A DNA stretch of 64,000 nucleotides from Rhizobacter sp. Root404. GTDB lineage: Bacteria > Pseudomonadota > Gammaproteobacteria > Burkholderiales > Burkholderiaceae_C. The stretch covers positions 993,586-1,057,585 of the forward strand of contig NZ_LMDS01000004.1 of the NCBI RefSeq assembly GCF_001425865.1. Reading direction: 5' to 3'. Positions within the stretch are counted from its first letter, which is position 1. Every line of letters starts with the position of its first letter. The translations under genes were made by a program, and so were the position numbers. Positions 1 through 10,816 of this stretch are shown piece after piece. The notes beneath the pieces are model-generated. The model did no database searches. It was not told where the DNA came from and saw only the letters and a program-made list of their open reading frames with translations.

Positions 1-2295
1 AAGCGCTACCGCGACGATGCGCCGCTGTTCAGCCGCTTCCAGATCGAGCACCAGATCGAGACGGCGTTCTCGCGCACGGTGAACCTGCCGTCGGGCGGCG
101 CGATCGTGATCGACCACACCGAGGCGCTGGTCTCGGTCGACGTGAACTCGGCCCGCTCGACCCGCGGTTCGGACATCGAAGAGACCGCCACCCGCACCAA
201 CCTGGAAGCGGCCGACGAGATCGCGCGCCAGATGCGCCTGCGCGACCTGGGCGGCCTGATCGTCGTCGACTTCATCGACATGGAAGAGTCGAAGAACCGC
301 CGCGAGGTCGAGACCCGGCTGCGCGATGCGCTGCGCCAGGATCGCGCCCGCGTGCAGTTCAGCTCGATCAGCAAGTTCGGCCTGCTCGAACTGAGCCGCC
401 AGCGTCTGCGCCCGGCGCTCAGCGAAGGCTCGCACATCACCTGCCCGCGCTGCAACGGCACCGGCCACATCCGCGACACCGAGTCCAGCGCGCTGCAGAT
501 CCTGCGCATGGTCCAGGAAGAGTCGATGAAGGACAACACCGCCGCCGTGCACGTGCAGGTGCCGGTCGAGGTCACCTCGTTCCTGCTGAACGAGAAGCGC
601 ACCGAGATCACCAAGATCGAGCTGAAGCAGCGCGTGACCGTGCTGCTGGTGCCGAACAAGACGCTCGAGACGCCGAACTACCGCCTCGAGCGCCTGCGCC
701 ACGACGATCCGCGCCTGGAGAACCTGCAGGCGAGCTACACGATGATCGACGAGCCGGAAGAGGAAGTCGGCATCACGCGCCGCGAGAAGACCAAGGCCAA
801 GCAGGAGCCGGTCATCAAGGGCATCCTGCCCGAGACGCCGGCACCGATCGCGCCGCCGAAGCCCGCGCCTGTCGCGGCCGCGCCGGCACCGGCGCCGGTC
901 GTGGCCGCCCCGGCACCGGCGCCCGCGCCGGCCGGCGGCGGGTTCTTCGGCTGGGTCAAGAAGATGTTCGGCGGCGAGCCGGCCCCGGCGCCGGTCGCGG
1001 CACCGGCCCCCGCGCCGGTCGCGGCATCCGCGAAGCCGGCCGAGGGTGGCCGCGCTGAACGCGAAGGTCGCGGCGACCGTGGTGGCCGCGGCGGGCGCGG
1101 CGGTCGCGATGGCGGTCGCGACGGCAACCGGGACGGCAAGCGCGGCGAAGGCCGCGGCGAACGTGGCGAGAACCGCGGTGAGCGCGGCGGCGAAGCGCGC
1201 GGTGACGGCAATCGCGGCGAGGGCCGTGGCCGTCGCCCTGACCGCAACGCCGAACGTCCTGCCGGTGAGGAAGGCGCCGTGCGCACCGACGCGCTCGACG
1301 CGACGGCGGCACGCACCGACGAGCGTCCGCCGCGTGGCGAACGCGGTGAACGCGGTGGCGAAGGCCGTCGAGGACCGCGTCCTGACCGTGGCCCGCGTCC
1401 GGTGACCGACGCGGCAGTCGGCGACGTGCCGGCAACGACCGCGCAGGAAGGCTTCGTCGACACCCTGCCCGGTGCCGAAACGCCCGAGGGCGGTGAAGCC
1501 CAGGGCGAGCGCCAGGGCGGTCGCCGTCGCAATCGCCGCGGCGGTCGCGGCGGGCGTGATCGTGACGAGAACGGCGCCGCGGTGTCCGACGGTGGCCAGG
1601 CCGTCTCGGCCGCCGAGCACACCGAAGAGCCGGTCGCAGGCGAGGTGGCGGCAACCGAGGCCGTCGTCGAGTCCGAGGCCGGCGCACCGCGCCCGGAGGG
1701 CGGCGAAGGCGGCGAAGGCCGTCGCCGTGGCCGCGGGCGCGATCGCAACCGACGCGAGCGCACGCCGGAAGGCGATGCAGTCGCCGCCGAGGGCCTGATC
1801 CAGGGTGGCGAACTCGCCACCGCAGCGTTCCACGAGGCCGAGTTCGCGGCACCGGTCGCACCGGTGATCGCCGAACCGGTGGCGCTGGCGCCTGCCGCCA
1901 TCGAGCCGGCCGACATGGCGGCCGAAGTCGAGGCGCCGGTGGCTGCACCGGCCGCCGCGGCCCCGGCCCCGGCACCGGCACCGGCACCGACACCGATGTC
2001 TGCGTCCGCGTCGGCGCCCGTCGCCGCGCCGGTGCAGGCCTTCGTGCTGCCGACCGATTCGCTCCAGGCCGTCGCGGAAGCCGCGGGTCTGCAGTGGGTG
2101 AACTCCGACGCCGACAAGGTCCGCGCGGTGCAGGCGGCGATGGCCAGTGAGCCGAAGCCGGTGCACGTGCCGCGCGAGCGCAAGCCGGCGATCGTCGTGG
2201 ACGACGGTCCGCTGGTGCTGGTCGAGACCCGCAAGGACCTCTCGCAGATCAAGCTGCCGTTCGAAACCGCGCAGGGCTCGCAGCCGCAAGCCTGA
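1..2295 (+). CDS. rne: Ribonuclease E, 5'-truncated by window edge
   Basis: Endoribonuclease that starts mRNA decay and matures rRNA and tRNA; it scaffolds the degradosome at the inner membrane. The frame is open from base 1, so roughly the first 255 residues lie outside the window. Fragment residues 47 and 90 are the two catalytic, metal-binding aspartates (in VDVNSAR and VVDFIDM); their 43-residue spacing matches the E. coli pair. The zinc-link CPRC follows at 148-151. After about residue 270 the protein becomes a low-complexity tail: Ala/Pro-rich, then Arg/Gly-rich (about 345-440 and 500-580), then Ala/Pro-rich again, ending in a short conserved-looking segment. Such tails usually bind RNA and partner proteins. 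It is convergent with nagZ, with a terminator between. The identity is certain; partner sites in the tail cannot be assigned. Confidence 0.97.
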   Translation, partial: KRYRDDAPLFSRFQIEHQIETAFSRTVNLPSGGAIVIDHTEALVSVDVNSARSTRGSDIEETATRTNLEAADEIARQMRLRDLGGLIVVDFIDMEESKNRREVETRLRDALRQDRARVQFSSISKFGLLELSRQRLRPALSEGSHITCPRCNGTGHIRDTESSALQILRMVQEESMKDNTAAVHVQVPVEVTSFLLNEKRTEITKIELKQRVTVLLVPNKTLETPNYRLERLRHDDPRLENLQASYTMIDEPEEEVGITRREKTKAKQEPVIKGILPETPAPIAPPKPAPVAAAPAPAPVVAAPAPAPAPAGGGFFGWVKKMFGGEPAPAPVAAPAPAPVAASAKPAEGGRAEREGRGDRGGRGGRGGRDGGRDGNRDGKRGEGRGERGENRGERGGEARGDGNRGEGRGRRPDRNAERPAGEEGAVRTDALDATAARTDERPPRGERGERGGEGRRGPRPDRGPRPVTDAAVGDVPATTAQEGFVDTLPGAETPEGGEAQGERQGGRRRNRRGGRGGRDRDENGAAVSDGGQAVSAAEHTEEPVAGEVAATEAVVESEAGAPRPEGGEGGEGRRRGRGRDRNRRERTPEGDAVAAEGLIQGGELATAAFHEAEFAAPVAPVIAEPVALAPAAIEPADMAAEVEAPVAAPAAAAPAPAPAPAPTPMSASASAPVAAPVQAFVLPTDSLQAVAEAAGLQWVNSDADKVRAVQAAMASEPKPVHVPRERKPAIVVDDGPLVLVETRKDLSQIKLPFETAQGSQPQA

Positions 2296-2313
2296 CCGCG
2301 CGACGCGCGCGCC

Positions 2314-2348
2314 AACGCCGCCGCGGCTCACGCCCGGCGGCGTTTTTT
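2314..2348 (+). terminator. Intrinsic terminator of rne
   Basis: A perfect 10-bp stem (2314-2323 with 2335-2344) and an 11-nt loop run into six T residues at 2343-2348. It lies 18 bp after the rne stop. Read on the minus strand it lacks a T run, so it should mainly stop rne transcription. The opposing nagZ gene ends only 5 bp further on. Confidence 0.85.
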
Positions 2349-2352
2349 CATC

Positions 2353-3444
2353 TCAGGGCAGGCGTTCGAGCGCGCGCTGGTAGGCCGGGTGGTGCATCAG
2401 CTCGTCCCAGGTCAGCGGCGCCGTCTGCGGCAGCAGGTCGAGCCGGCGCGACTCGCTGTCCGGGTCGAGCTGCCACAGGCCCTTGGATTGCGCGTCGAGC
2501 AGACCGTCGAGCAGCGCGTCGATCGCCGTGTCGCCAGGCGTGGACTGGTTGCACAGCAGCACCAGGTCGCAACCGGCCGCCAACGCGATCGCGCCGGCCT
2601 CCGCGTAGGTGACTTCGGCACCGTTGATGCGGCGCGCCCCGGCCATGCTCAGGTCGTCGCTGAAGATCGCGCCGGTGAAGCCGAGCTGCTGGCGCAGGAT
2701 GTCCTTCAGCCAGCGCGCCGAGAAACCGGCCGGCAGCGCGTCCACCTTCGGGTAGATCACGTGGGCCGGCATCACACTGGTGAGCGCCGTGCTGAGCCAC
2801 TCGTAAGGCCGCGCATCGTCCGCGAGGATGGCCTTCAGGCTGCGCTTGTCCACCGGGATCTCGAGGTGGCTGTCGGCCGCGACTAAGCCGTGCCCCGGAA
2901 AGTGCTTGCCGCAGTTGTGCATGCCGGCCAGCAGCAGCCCGTGCATCAGGCTCTTCGCGAGCACGGTCGCGACGCGCGGGTCGCGGTGGAACGCGCGGTC
3001 GCCGATCACGCCGCTCGGGCCGTGGTCGAGGTCGAGCACCGGCGTGAAACTGAAGTCGACGCCACAGGCGCGCAACTCCGCACCGAGCACGTGGCCGGCC
3101 GCGGTGGCGGCATCGGTCGCTGCCATCGCGCCGCTGCCGGGGCCGCGCTTGCCGTCGTTCATCCACATCTCGCCGAGCACGCGCATCGGCGGCAGATGCG
3201 TGAACGAGTCGGTGCGGAAACGCTGCACCCGGCCCCCTTCGTGGTCGACGCAAATCAGCACGTCGGGCCGGATCGACTTGATCTCGGCGGTCAGCTCGGT
3301 GAGCTGCAGCCGGTCCTGCCAGTTGCGCGCGAACAGGATCAGCCCGCCGGTCAGCGGGTGCTGAAGGCGCCGGCGATCGTCGGTGCCGAGGGTGGTGCCG
3401 GCGATGTCGAGGACGACGGGGCAATGCGTCACGGAGGTGCTCAT
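2353..3444 (-). CDS. nagZ: Beta-N-acetylhexosaminidase NagZ
   Basis: Cytoplasmic glycoside hydrolase family 3 enzyme that removes GlcNAc from 1,6-anhydroMurNAc-peptides during peptidoglycan recycling. The 363-residue protein has the family KHFPGHG motif at 180-186, carrying the catalytic His of the mobile loop, and FSDDLSM at 261-267 with the nucleophile Asp. The length is typical (about 340-365). The ATG at 3444 overlaps the acpS stop (ATGA); the frame stays open 33 codons further upstream, but that part is out-of-frame shadow of acpS. It is the last gene of the long minus-strand array. Confidence 0.96.
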   Translation of the reverse strand: MSTSVTHCPVVLDIAGTTLGTDDRRRLQHPLTGGLILFARNWQDRLQLTELTAEIKSIRPDVLICVDHEGGRVQRFRTDSFTHLPPMRVLGEMWMNDGKRGPGSGAMAATDAATAAGHVLGAELRACGVDFSFTPVLDLDHGPSGVIGDRAFHRDPRVATVLAKSLMHGLLLAGMHNCGKHFPGHGLVAADSHLEIPVDKRSLKAILADDARPYEWLSTALTSVMPAHVIYPKVDALPAGFSARWLKDILRQQLGFTGAIFSDDLSMAGARRINGAEVTYAEAGAIALAAGCDLVLLCNQSTPGDTAIDALLDGLLDAQSKGLWQLDPDSESRRLDLLPQTAPLTWDELMHHPAYQRALERLP

Positions 3445-3845
3445 GGTCGGGGCTCTTTGGTTTCGACGACGACGAAGCTCGCCGCGTAGTCGGTTTCGTC
3501 GGTGACGCTGACGTGCGCCTGCAGGCCGCGCGCGTCGAACCACTCGGCCAGCGCGCCGTGCAGGCGGATCTCGGGCTTGCCGCTCGGGGCCTTGATGACC
3601 TCGCAGTGGCGCCAGGTCATCGGCATGCGCATGCCCATGCCGATGGCCTTCGAGAACGCCTCCTTCGCGGAGAAGCGGGTCGCGAGGTAGCTGATGCCGC
3701 GCGCCTCGACCTTGGCCAGGCGGCTGCGGAAGACCTCGATCTCGTGCGGACCGAGCACCTTCTCGGCGAAGCGCTCGCCGCGGCGCGACAGCGATGCGGC
3801 GATGCGTCTGACGTCGCAGATGTCGGTGCCGATGCCGTAGATCAT
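3441..3845 (-). CDS. acpS: Holo-[acyl-carrier-protein] synthase
   Basis: Transfers 4'-phosphopantetheine from CoA to the serine of ACP, activating it for fatty acid synthesis. The 134-residue protein shows the hallmark N-terminal [12 protein letters not shown], with the Mg-binding Asp, and [14 protein letters not shown], with the second metal-binding Glu. Its length matches the trimeric AcpS type. The ATG at 3845 overlaps the pdxJ stop, and its own stop overlaps the nagZ start, so the three genes are probably translationally coupled. acpP itself is about 13 kb upstream on the same strand. Confidence 0.97.
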   Translation of the reverse strand: MIYGIGTDICDVRRIAASLSRRGERFAEKVLGPHEIEVFRSRLAKVEARGISYLATRFSAKEAFSKAIGMGMRMPMTWRHCEVIKAPSGKPEIRLHGALAEWFDARGLQAHVSVTDETDYAASFVVVETKEPRP

Positions 3846-4636
3846 GCGGCCGCGTGGATGCAGCGCAGGTAGTCGCGCACCGTCTCGGTGTAGCCGAGTT
3901 CCAGCGCGTCGGCGATCAGTGCGTGGCCGATCGAGACCTCCTGCACGCCGGGCACCGCGCGCAGGAAGTCGGTCAGGTTGTCGCGGTTCAGGTCGTGGCC
4001 GGCGTTGATGCCGAGGCCTTCGCGGAGCGCCGCGTGCGCAGTCGCGGCGAAGGCCGGCAGCACGCTGGCGGCCTCGCCGGCGAGGTGCGCACGCGCATAG
4101 GTCTCGGTGTAGAGCTCGACGCGGTCGGCGCGCAGCGCGCGCGCCGCCGCCATGGCCTCGGGCTGCGGGTCCATGAACAGGCTGACGCGCACGCCGAGTG
4201 CCCGCGCCTCGTCGATCAGCGGCGCGAGGCGCTCGGCGTCGTGCGGAAACTGCCAGCCGTGGTCGGAGGTGGACTGCTCGACGCTGTCGGGCACGAAGGT
4301 GACCTGGTGGCACGGCAGCCCGCGCGCGACGAGGTCGCGCACGAAGTCCATCAGGTTGTGGAAGGGGTTGCCCTCGATGTTGTATTCGGCCTGCGGCCAC
4401 TGCTGCATCAGCTCGGCCAGCTCGTACACGTCATGGCGGCGGATGTGCCGCTCGTCGGGCCGCGGGTGCACCGTGATGCCGTGCGCCCCCGCCTCCAGCG
4501 CCAACGTCGCGGCGCGCAGCACGCTCGGGATGCCGAGATCGCGCGTGTTGCGCAACAACGCGACCTTGTTGACGTTGACCGACAGCGCGGTCGCGCCGCG
4601 GTGCGCATCGAGGCCGGTGGTGAGGAGGGGATTCAT
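3842..4636 (-). CDS. pdxJ: Pyridoxine 5'-phosphate synthase PdxJ
   Basis: Condenses 1-deoxy-D-xylulose 5-phosphate with 3-amino-1-hydroxyacetone 1-phosphate to make pyridoxine 5'-phosphate, the last ring-closing step of DXP-dependent vitamin B6 synthesis. 264 residues, a TIM-barrel protein of usual length. Visible motifs are an early [13 protein letters not shown] strand, HPRPDERHI with active-site His/Arg, and [11 protein letters not shown] near the end. The first two differ from the E. coli-style NVDHVATLRN and HLREDRRHI and look like a known variant subgroup. It follows recO with a 9-bp gap and overlaps acpS by 4 bases. Confidence 0.95.
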   Translation of the reverse strand: MNPLLTTGLDAHRGATALSVNVNKVALLRNTRDLGIPSVLRAATLALEAGAHGITVHPRPDERHIRRHDVYELAELMQQWPQAEYNIEGNPFHNLMDFVRDLVARGLPCHQVTFVPDSVEQSTSDHGWQFPHDAERLAPLIDEARALGVRVSLFMDPQPEAMAAARALRADRVELYTETYARAHLAGEAASVLPAFAATAHAALREGLGINAGHDLNRDNLTDFLRAVPGVQEVSIGHALIADALELGYTETVRDYLRCIHAAA

Positions 4637-4645
4637 GGCCCGAAT

Positions 4646-5413
4646 TTACAGGCTTTGCAGGCCGGTCATGACTTGGCGGGTGCGCAGCGGCGTCGAGCCG
4701 AGGTGATGCTGGATCAGCCCGCGCAGTGGCAGCTTCAGCGCAGCCAGGCAAGTGCGACAGGCCTGCTGCAGCGCCGGCAGGTTGCCGTGCTCGAGTGCGG
4801 CCTGCAGGCCGATCAGCGCCTCGCCCGGCAGTTCCCCACCCGGGGCGGTCGTGACGCCGGCGTCCGGCAGCACCGCGTAGCGGGCGGCCGGCTGCACCGG
4901 CTGCTGGGTCGAGGTGAGCAGGCTGAGGTCGGGCAGCAGCCCGATCTCCTGCAGCAGCTTGAGCTCGAACGCCCGCAACGCCGCCTGCGCGTGGGCATCG
5001 TCCGGATCGGCCAGGCCGGGCAAGGTGGCGGCGTAGACGTCGAACAGCGCGGCATGCGGGTCGTGCCGCGCGAGCAGCTTCATCAGCAGTTCGTTCAGGT
5101 AGAAGCCGCTGAACAGCGCGGCGCCGGTGAGCATCGCGGCCCCGCCGGCCCATTCGGCGCCCCGCAGGGTCTGCACGTCGCTCGCGCCCTCCTCGTGCAG
5201 CACCGCCTTGCCGAGCGAGACGGTAATGCGCTGGAACGGCAGCAGCACGCAGCGCAGCTGCGAATATGGCCGCTTCGCGCCCTTCGCGGCGACCGCGATC
5301 CGGCCCTGCTCGCGGGTGAACAGATCGAGGATCAGGCTGGATTCGCTCCAGTCGTAGCGGTGCAGCACGAAGGCCGCGAGGGACGTGGAGGGGCGCGCGG
5401 CCCGCGTCGCCAT
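4646..5413 (-). CDS. recO: DNA repair protein RecO
   Basis: RecF-pathway mediator that anneals ssDNA and helps load RecA at gaps. The predicted 255-residue protein begins MATRAARPSTSLAAFVLHRYDWSES; an N-terminal OB fold (about 10-85, with LDLFTREQGRIAVAAKGAKRP) is followed by a helical C-terminal part. The zinc cysteines present in some RecO proteins are not obvious here. The open frame extends 33 codons upstream into era, but ATG 5413 fits the family start. It lies 10 bp after era in the conserved rnc-era-recO-pdxJ-acpS order. Confidence 0.93.
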   Translation of the reverse strand: MATRAARPSTSLAAFVLHRYDWSESSLILDLFTREQGRIAVAAKGAKRPYSQLRCVLLPFQRITVSLGKAVLHEEGASDVQTLRGAEWAGGAAMLTGAALFSGFYLNELLMKLLARHDPHAALFDVYAATLPGLADPDDAHAQAALRAFELKLLQEIGLLPDLSLLTSTQQPVQPAARYAVLPDAGVTTAPGGELPGEALIGLQAALEHGNLPALQQACRTCLAALKLPLRGLIQHHLGSTPLRTRQVMTGLQSL

Positions 5414-5423
5414 CCGGTTCGAC

Positions 5424-6362
5424 TTACTCGTAGCCGTAGGAACGCAGGTGCGCTTCGTCGTCGGCCCAGCCCGAACGCACCTTGACCCACAGCTCGAGGA
5501 AGACCTTGGCATCCATCAGCGTCTCGAGTTCCTGGCGCGCCTCCGAGCCGATGCGCTTCAGGCGCTCGCCGCCATTGCCGATCACGATGCCCTTGTGCGA
5601 ATCGCGCTCGACGACGATGCTGGCCGAGATCCGGCGCAGGTTGCCCTCTTCCTCGAACTTGTCGATCACGACGGTCGAGGTGTAGGGCAGCTCGTCGCCG
5701 GTCAGGCGGAACAGCTTCTCGCGGATGATCTCGCTGGCAAGGAACTTGTCGGTGCGGTCGGTCAGCGCGTCTTCTTCGTACAGCCAGGGCTGCTCCGGCA
5801 GGTACGGCTTGACGATGCCGAGCAGGCGCTGCACGTCGGCGTCCTTCTTGGCCGACAGCGGCACGAACTCGGCGAACGCGTGGCGATCCTGCATGCCCTT
5901 CAGCCAGGGCGCCAGGTCGGCGCGGCGCACCACGGTGTCGAGCTTGTTGGCGATCAGGAAGACGGGTTTGCCGCCGCTCTTGCCCAGGTCCTGCATCAGC
6001 GCCAGCACCTTCGCGTCGTCCAGCCCGAAACGGCCGGCTTCGACGACGAACAGCACCACATCGACATCGCTCAGCACGCCGGTCACGGTGCGGTTCAGCG
6101 TGCGGTTCAACGCGGCGCTGTGCTTGGTCTGGAAGCCGGGCGTGTCGACGAACACGAACTGCGCGTTGTCGACCGTGCGAATGCCGGTGATGCGGTGCCG
6201 CGTGGTCTGCGCCTTTGCGGAGGTGATGCTGACCTTCTGGCCGACCAGCGCGTTCAGCAGCGTCGACTTGCCGACGTTGGGCCGCCCGACGATCGCGACG
6301 AGGCCGCAGCGTTGTGCGGCCGGCGCGGGCGCGTCGGAAGGGGTGTCGGTGTCGGTGGTCAT
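5424..6362 (-). CDS. era: GTPase Era
   Basis: Essential GTPase that binds the 3' end of 16S rRNA and checks 30S subunit assembly. 312 residues: the P-loop GRPNVGKS at 26-33, the DTPG switch (VFVDTPGF) and NKLD base-recognition motif are present, followed by a C-terminal KH domain with [18 protein letters not shown], the RNA-binding loop. The start ATG 6362 is preceded by AAAGG just 4-5 nt upstream, placed within the end of rnc. A 15-20 residue Thr/Pro/Ala-rich leader before the G domain is slightly longer than in E. coli. Confidence 0.97.
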   Translation of the reverse strand: MTTDTDTPSDAPAPAAQRCGLVAIVGRPNVGKSTLLNALVGQKVSITSAKAQTTRHRITGIRTVDNAQFVFVDTPGFQTKHSAALNRTLNRTVTGVLSDVDVVLFVVEAGRFGLDDAKVLALMQDLGKSGGKPVFLIANKLDTVVRRADLAPWLKGMQDRHAFAEFVPLSAKKDADVQRLLGIVKPYLPEQPWLYEEDALTDRTDKFLASEIIREKLFRLTGDELPYTSTVVIDKFEEEGNLRRISASIVVERDSHKGIVIGNGGERLKRIGSEARQELETLMDAKVFLELWVKVRSGWADDEAHLRSYGYE

Positions 6363-6370
6363 GGAACCTT

Positions 6371-7078
6371 TCAGGACTGAAGCGGGCCGCCGGGCTTGTC
6401 GCTGCTCTTGAGCGCGTCGAGCATGCGGCGCGCGGCCTCTTGCTCGGCGACGCGGCGCGAGCGGCCGACGCCCTGCTCGACCAGGCTCAGCGCCGGGACC
6501 TCGCACTCGACCTCGAAGGTCTGCGCATGGGCCTGGCCGCGCGTGGCGCTGATGCGGTAGGTCGGGACCGGCAGGCGGCGTGCCTGCAGCCACTCCTGCA
6601 GTTCGGTCTTGGCGTCCTTGGACCAGCTGGCGATGTCGGTCGTCGCGATGATCTCGCCGAACAGGCCCCTGACGACCGTGCCGGCGGCATCGAAGCCGCC
6701 ATCGAGGAAGGTCGCGCCGATCAATGCCTCGAGCGCGTCCGCCAAGATCGACGCGCGCTGCGCGCCGCCGCCGCGGGCCTCGCCCTCGCCGAGGTGCAAG
6801 ACGTCGGGCAACGACAGCTGCAGCGCGACCCGGTGCAGGCTTTCCTCGCGCACCAGGTGCGCGCGCACGCGGGTCAGGTCGCCCTCGTCCGAGCCCTTGA
6901 AGCGTTCGTAGAGCAGGCTGGAGACGGCCAGGCTGAGCACGGCATCGCCCAGGAATTCGAGCCGCTCGTTGTGGTCGGCGCCGAAGCTGCGGTGGGTCAG
7001 CGCCCGGCTGAGCAGGCGGGCGTCGGCGAAGCGGTGGCCAATGCGTCGCTGCAGGGCGTCCAGGCGGGTTTCCATCAT
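6371..7078 (-). CDS. rnc: Ribonuclease III
   Basis: Double-strand-specific endoribonuclease that processes rRNA precursors and structured mRNAs. 235 residues: the catalytic domain carries the signature [12 protein letters not shown], with Glu and Asp metal ligands, and a second acidic patch in [18 protein letters not shown]; a dsRNA-binding domain fills about 155-222. Two adjacent ATG codons (7078, 7075) could start it; the first is given. Its stop lies 8 bp before era, the classic rnc-era pair. Confidence 0.97.
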   Translation of the reverse strand: MMETRLDALQRRIGHRFADARLLSRALTHRSFGADHNERLEFLGDAVLSLAVSSLLYERFKGSDEGDLTRVRAHLVREESLHRVALQLSLPDVLHLGEGEARGGGAQRASILADALEALIGATFLDGGFDAAGTVVRGLFGEIIATTDIASWSKDAKTELQEWLQARRLPVPTYRISATRGQAHAQTFEVECEVPALSLVEQGVGRSRRVAEQEAARRMLDALKSSDKPGGPLQS

Positions 7079-7091
7079 CCCGGGAGCGTAC

Positions 7092-7463
7092 CTACTTCGA
7101 GCGACCTTCGTACTTGATCAGCAGGAAGACCGGGCTGATGAGTTCGATTTCCTTGTCGTAGGCGAACTCGATCACGACCTTGTCGTTCTCCTTCGTGATC
7201 TTCAGGTCCTTGGCGGAGATCGAGGTGATCGAGTATTCGATGTCCTTGGTGCGCTCGAAGGCGGCGCGGATCTGCGGCACGGTGGAGCCGCCCTCTTGAG
7301 CGATCTTGTTCACAGCCTTTTGGATCGTGAAGTACTCGTTCATCGTCGGCAGCACCTTCATCACGATCAACGCGACGAAGCCCACCACGATCGCCCACGC
7401 CATCAGGCCGAATAGCGTGACGCCGCGTTGCCGCCGCGCTGTCGAGAGACGCGAAACCCTCAT
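7092..7463 (-). CDS. DUF4845 membrane-anchored protein
   Basis: 123-residue protein of a family regularly found between lepB and rnc in betaproteobacteria; function unknown. The N-terminus RQRGVTLFGLMAWAIVVGFVALIVMKVLP looks like a class III-type signal anchor: a basic patch, G-V-T, then one hydrophobic helix. The remaining 85 residues, probably periplasmic, are mixed alpha/beta (for example KDLKITKENDKVVIEFAYDKEI). Its position directly after signal peptidase I suggests a link to envelope or secretion biology, but this is inference from context only. Confidence 0.85.
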   Translation of the reverse strand: MRVSRLSTARRQRGVTLFGLMAWAIVVGFVALIVMKVLPTMNEYFTIQKAVNKIAQEGGSTVPQIRAAFERTKDIEYSITSISAKDLKITKENDKVVIEFAYDKEIELISPVFLLIKYEGRSK

Positions 7464-7497
7464 GCTCGAATGCTCCTGTCGATGCGCCCGCGGGGCC

Positions 7498-8475
7498 TCA
7501 ATGGAACCCGCCGATGCGCTTCAAGTTGCCGAAATTCATCCAGACGAAGAATGCCTTGCCGACGATGTTCTCGTCGGGCACGAATCCCCAGAAGCGTGAA
7601 TCTTGGGAGTTGTCCCGGTTGTCGCCCATCATGAAGTAGTTGCCGGGCGGCACCTTGCAGGTCACGCCCTCGGCACTGTAACGACAGTTCTCCCGGTACG
7701 GGAAGGTGATTTTGTCTTCCGGCCCGTAGAACGGCTGGCTGCGCGGGTTGAGCAGGATCTCGTGCTCCACCGCGCCCAGCTTCTCCTTGAACTCCGGGAA
7801 GTACTGGCGCAGGTCCTCGTCGTAGAAACCCGGCGGCGGCGTCTGCTCCATCGGCGCGGCGACGCCGTTGACATAAAGCTGCTGGTTGCGGAAAGAGATC
7901 TCGTCGCCCGGCACGCCGACCACGCGCTTGATGTAGTCGATGCTGGTGTCCTTGGGATAGCGGAACACCATCACGTCGCCACGCTGCGGGTCGTTGTTGG
8001 CGATGATCTTCTTGTTGATCACCGGCAGGCGCACGCCGTAGTGGTACTTGTTGACGAGGATCAGGTCGCCGATCAGCAGCGTCGGGATCATCGAGCCGCT
8101 CGGGATCTTGAACGGCTCGAACAGGAACGAACGCAGCAGGAACACGACCAGGATCACCGGGAACAGGCCGGCGGTCCAGTCGAGCCACCAGGGTTGCGCG
8201 AGCAGCGACTCCCGCGCCTGCTCGAGGTTGCTGTCGACCTTCGTGATGCCCTGCTCGCTGAGCTTGGCGCGGCGCGCCTGGTCCTGCTGTTCGAGCGTGG
8301 CGGCGGCGGCGCGGCGGCGCGGCGCGAAGACGAAGCGCTCGGCGAGCCAGTAGCCGAAGGTGACGACCGTCAGGATCAGCAACAGCAGCGAGAAATTGCC
8401 GCTCCACTTGCCGAAGTACCAGCCACCGAGAAAGACCGCGAGCAGGCCATACAGAACACCGGTCAGTGCACCCAT
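7498..8475 (-). CDS. lepB: Signal peptidase I
   Basis: Inner-membrane serine protease that cuts signal peptides from exported preproteins. 325 residues from ATG 8475; a TTG one codon earlier is the alternative. Two N-terminal hydrophobic segments (about 4-46) are followed by a charged linker and a third (about 101-117). The catalytic dyad is S128 in IPSGSMIPTL and K183 in YIKRVVGVPGD, 55 residues apart as in E. coli. Late boxes GDNRDNSQDSRFWGFV complete the S26 signature. It starts 4 bp after the lepA stop, so the two genes are almost certainly one transcript. Confidence 0.97.
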   Translation of the reverse strand: MGALTGVLYGLLAVFLGGWYFGKWSGNFSLLLLILTVVTFGYWLAERFVFAPRRRAAAATLEQQDQARRAKLSEQGITKVDSNLEQARESLLAQPWWLDWTAGLFPVILVVFLLRSFLFEPFKIPSGSMIPTLLIGDLILVNKYHYGVRLPVINKKIIANNDPQRGDVMVFRYPKDTSIDYIKRVVGVPGDEISFRNQQLYVNGVAAPMEQTPPPGFYDEDLRQYFPEFKEKLGAVEHEILLNPRSQPFYGPEDKITFPYRENCRYSAEGVTCKVPPGNYFMMGDNRDNSQDSRFWGFVPDENIVGKAFFVWMNFGNLKRIGGFH

Positions 8476-8479
8476 CAAT

Positions 8480-10288
<1,809 letters not shown>

Positions 10289-10403
10289 GCTTGCTGCGAT
10301 GTGTTTGGCGCGAGCCTCAGCGCGTGCGCACAACGGCGAGACCGTTGCGACGGAGGCTCATATCGCGAAGCGCTGTGTCGCCGTGAAGCGGCGTGTCGAA
10401 GTC

Positions 10404-10467
10404 AAAAAAAAGGCACGTCGAATCAATGACGCGCCTTCCAACAAAACGTATGGCAACTGCTTGTTGG
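10404..10467 (-). ncRNA. Candidate small RNA upstream of lepA
   Basis: Reading the minus strand, a TACAAT -10-like hexamer (10479-10474), with a weak TTTGCA 16 nt before it, precedes a ~64-nt stretch that folds into two hairpins. The first pairs 10461-10467 with 10438-10444 (CCAACAA/TTGTTGG, 16-nt loop). The second pairs 10428-10437 with 10410-10419 (10 bp, one G-U, 8-nt loop) and runs into eight U residues (10411-10404). The second is a textbook intrinsic terminator. The predicted start falls at the base of hairpin 1. The transcript could instead be a lepA leader with an attenuator. Family unknown. Confidence 0.35.
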
Positions 10468-10561
10468 GACTTCATTGTATTCAAAAGAGGCCGGCTGCAA
10501 ACCGCGCCTTTGCTCGATTTAGCGCCGTTGCGGACCGCCAACATGAAAAACCATGCACAGG

Positions 10562-10583
10562 TTATCCACAAATGCTTGTGGAT
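10562..10583. promoter_or_regulatory. DnaA-box-containing inverted repeat
   Basis: 10562-10570 is TTATCCACA, identical to the consensus DnaA box. It overlaps an 8-bp perfect inverted repeat, ATCCACAA (10564-10571) / TTGTGGAT (10576-10583), separated by 4 bp. A single box can recruit DnaA for transcriptional control; nothing here suggests an origin. The match could also be chance. Confidence 0.35.
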
Positions 10584-10786
10584 GGCTTGGGGATAGTTTC
10601 AGCGCAACGTTTTCGTTGCTCGATTTGGCAAAATGCATCCGCCGCTGGGTTGCATTCTACCGTCCGGACGGAACAATCAGGCGCCCGCTGCGACTTGTTA
10701 GCGACCGCAAACATTCATGGGCGCTCCACGCGCCTCGTCGGACCGTCCCAAGTAATTTGTAACGGTCGCGCCGGTCTCACGACATG

Positions 10787-10811
10787 AAAAGACCCGGCCC
10801 AATCACCGGGC
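10787..10811 (-). terminator. Weak intrinsic terminator after degP
   Basis: Six base pairs (10806-10811 with 10792-10797, the outer one G-U), an 8-nt loop, then one C and four U residues. It starts 5 bp after the degP stop, so it probably ends the rpoE-rseA-rseB-degP transcript, perhaps only partly. Confidence 0.5.
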
Positions 10812-10816
10812 ACGGT

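Larger units (their letters stand above)
10289..10816. other. Non-coding gap between degP and lepA
   Basis: 528 bp without a convincing gene, the largest gap in the window, and clearly richer in A/T than the genes around it. It contains the degP terminator, a perfect 12-bp palindrome CCGTCCGGACGG (10660-10671), a DnaA-box-containing inverted repeat, and a candidate small RNA ending in an intrinsic terminator. An 84-codon minus-strand reading frame across 10317-10571 looks accidental: it runs straight through the terminator stem and has no family resemblance. Confidence 0.6.

Noticed and set aside
1060..1260. Short repeated GC-rich units that look like tandem or CRISPR-type repeats
   Set aside because: They encode the Arg/Gly-rich RNase E tail, are irregular and lie in an open frame; there are no spacers.
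735..2315. Long minus-strand reading frames across rne, including 735-2315 and 956-1993
   Set aside because: They are mirror images of the Ala/Pro and Arg/Gly repeats of RNase E in GC-rich DNA; compositions are extreme (Ser/Pro/Arg) and show no domain.
10317..10571. 84-codon minus-strand frame in the degP-lepA gap
   Set aside because: Crosses the terminator stem and U run, has no good ribosome site and no recognisable sequence.
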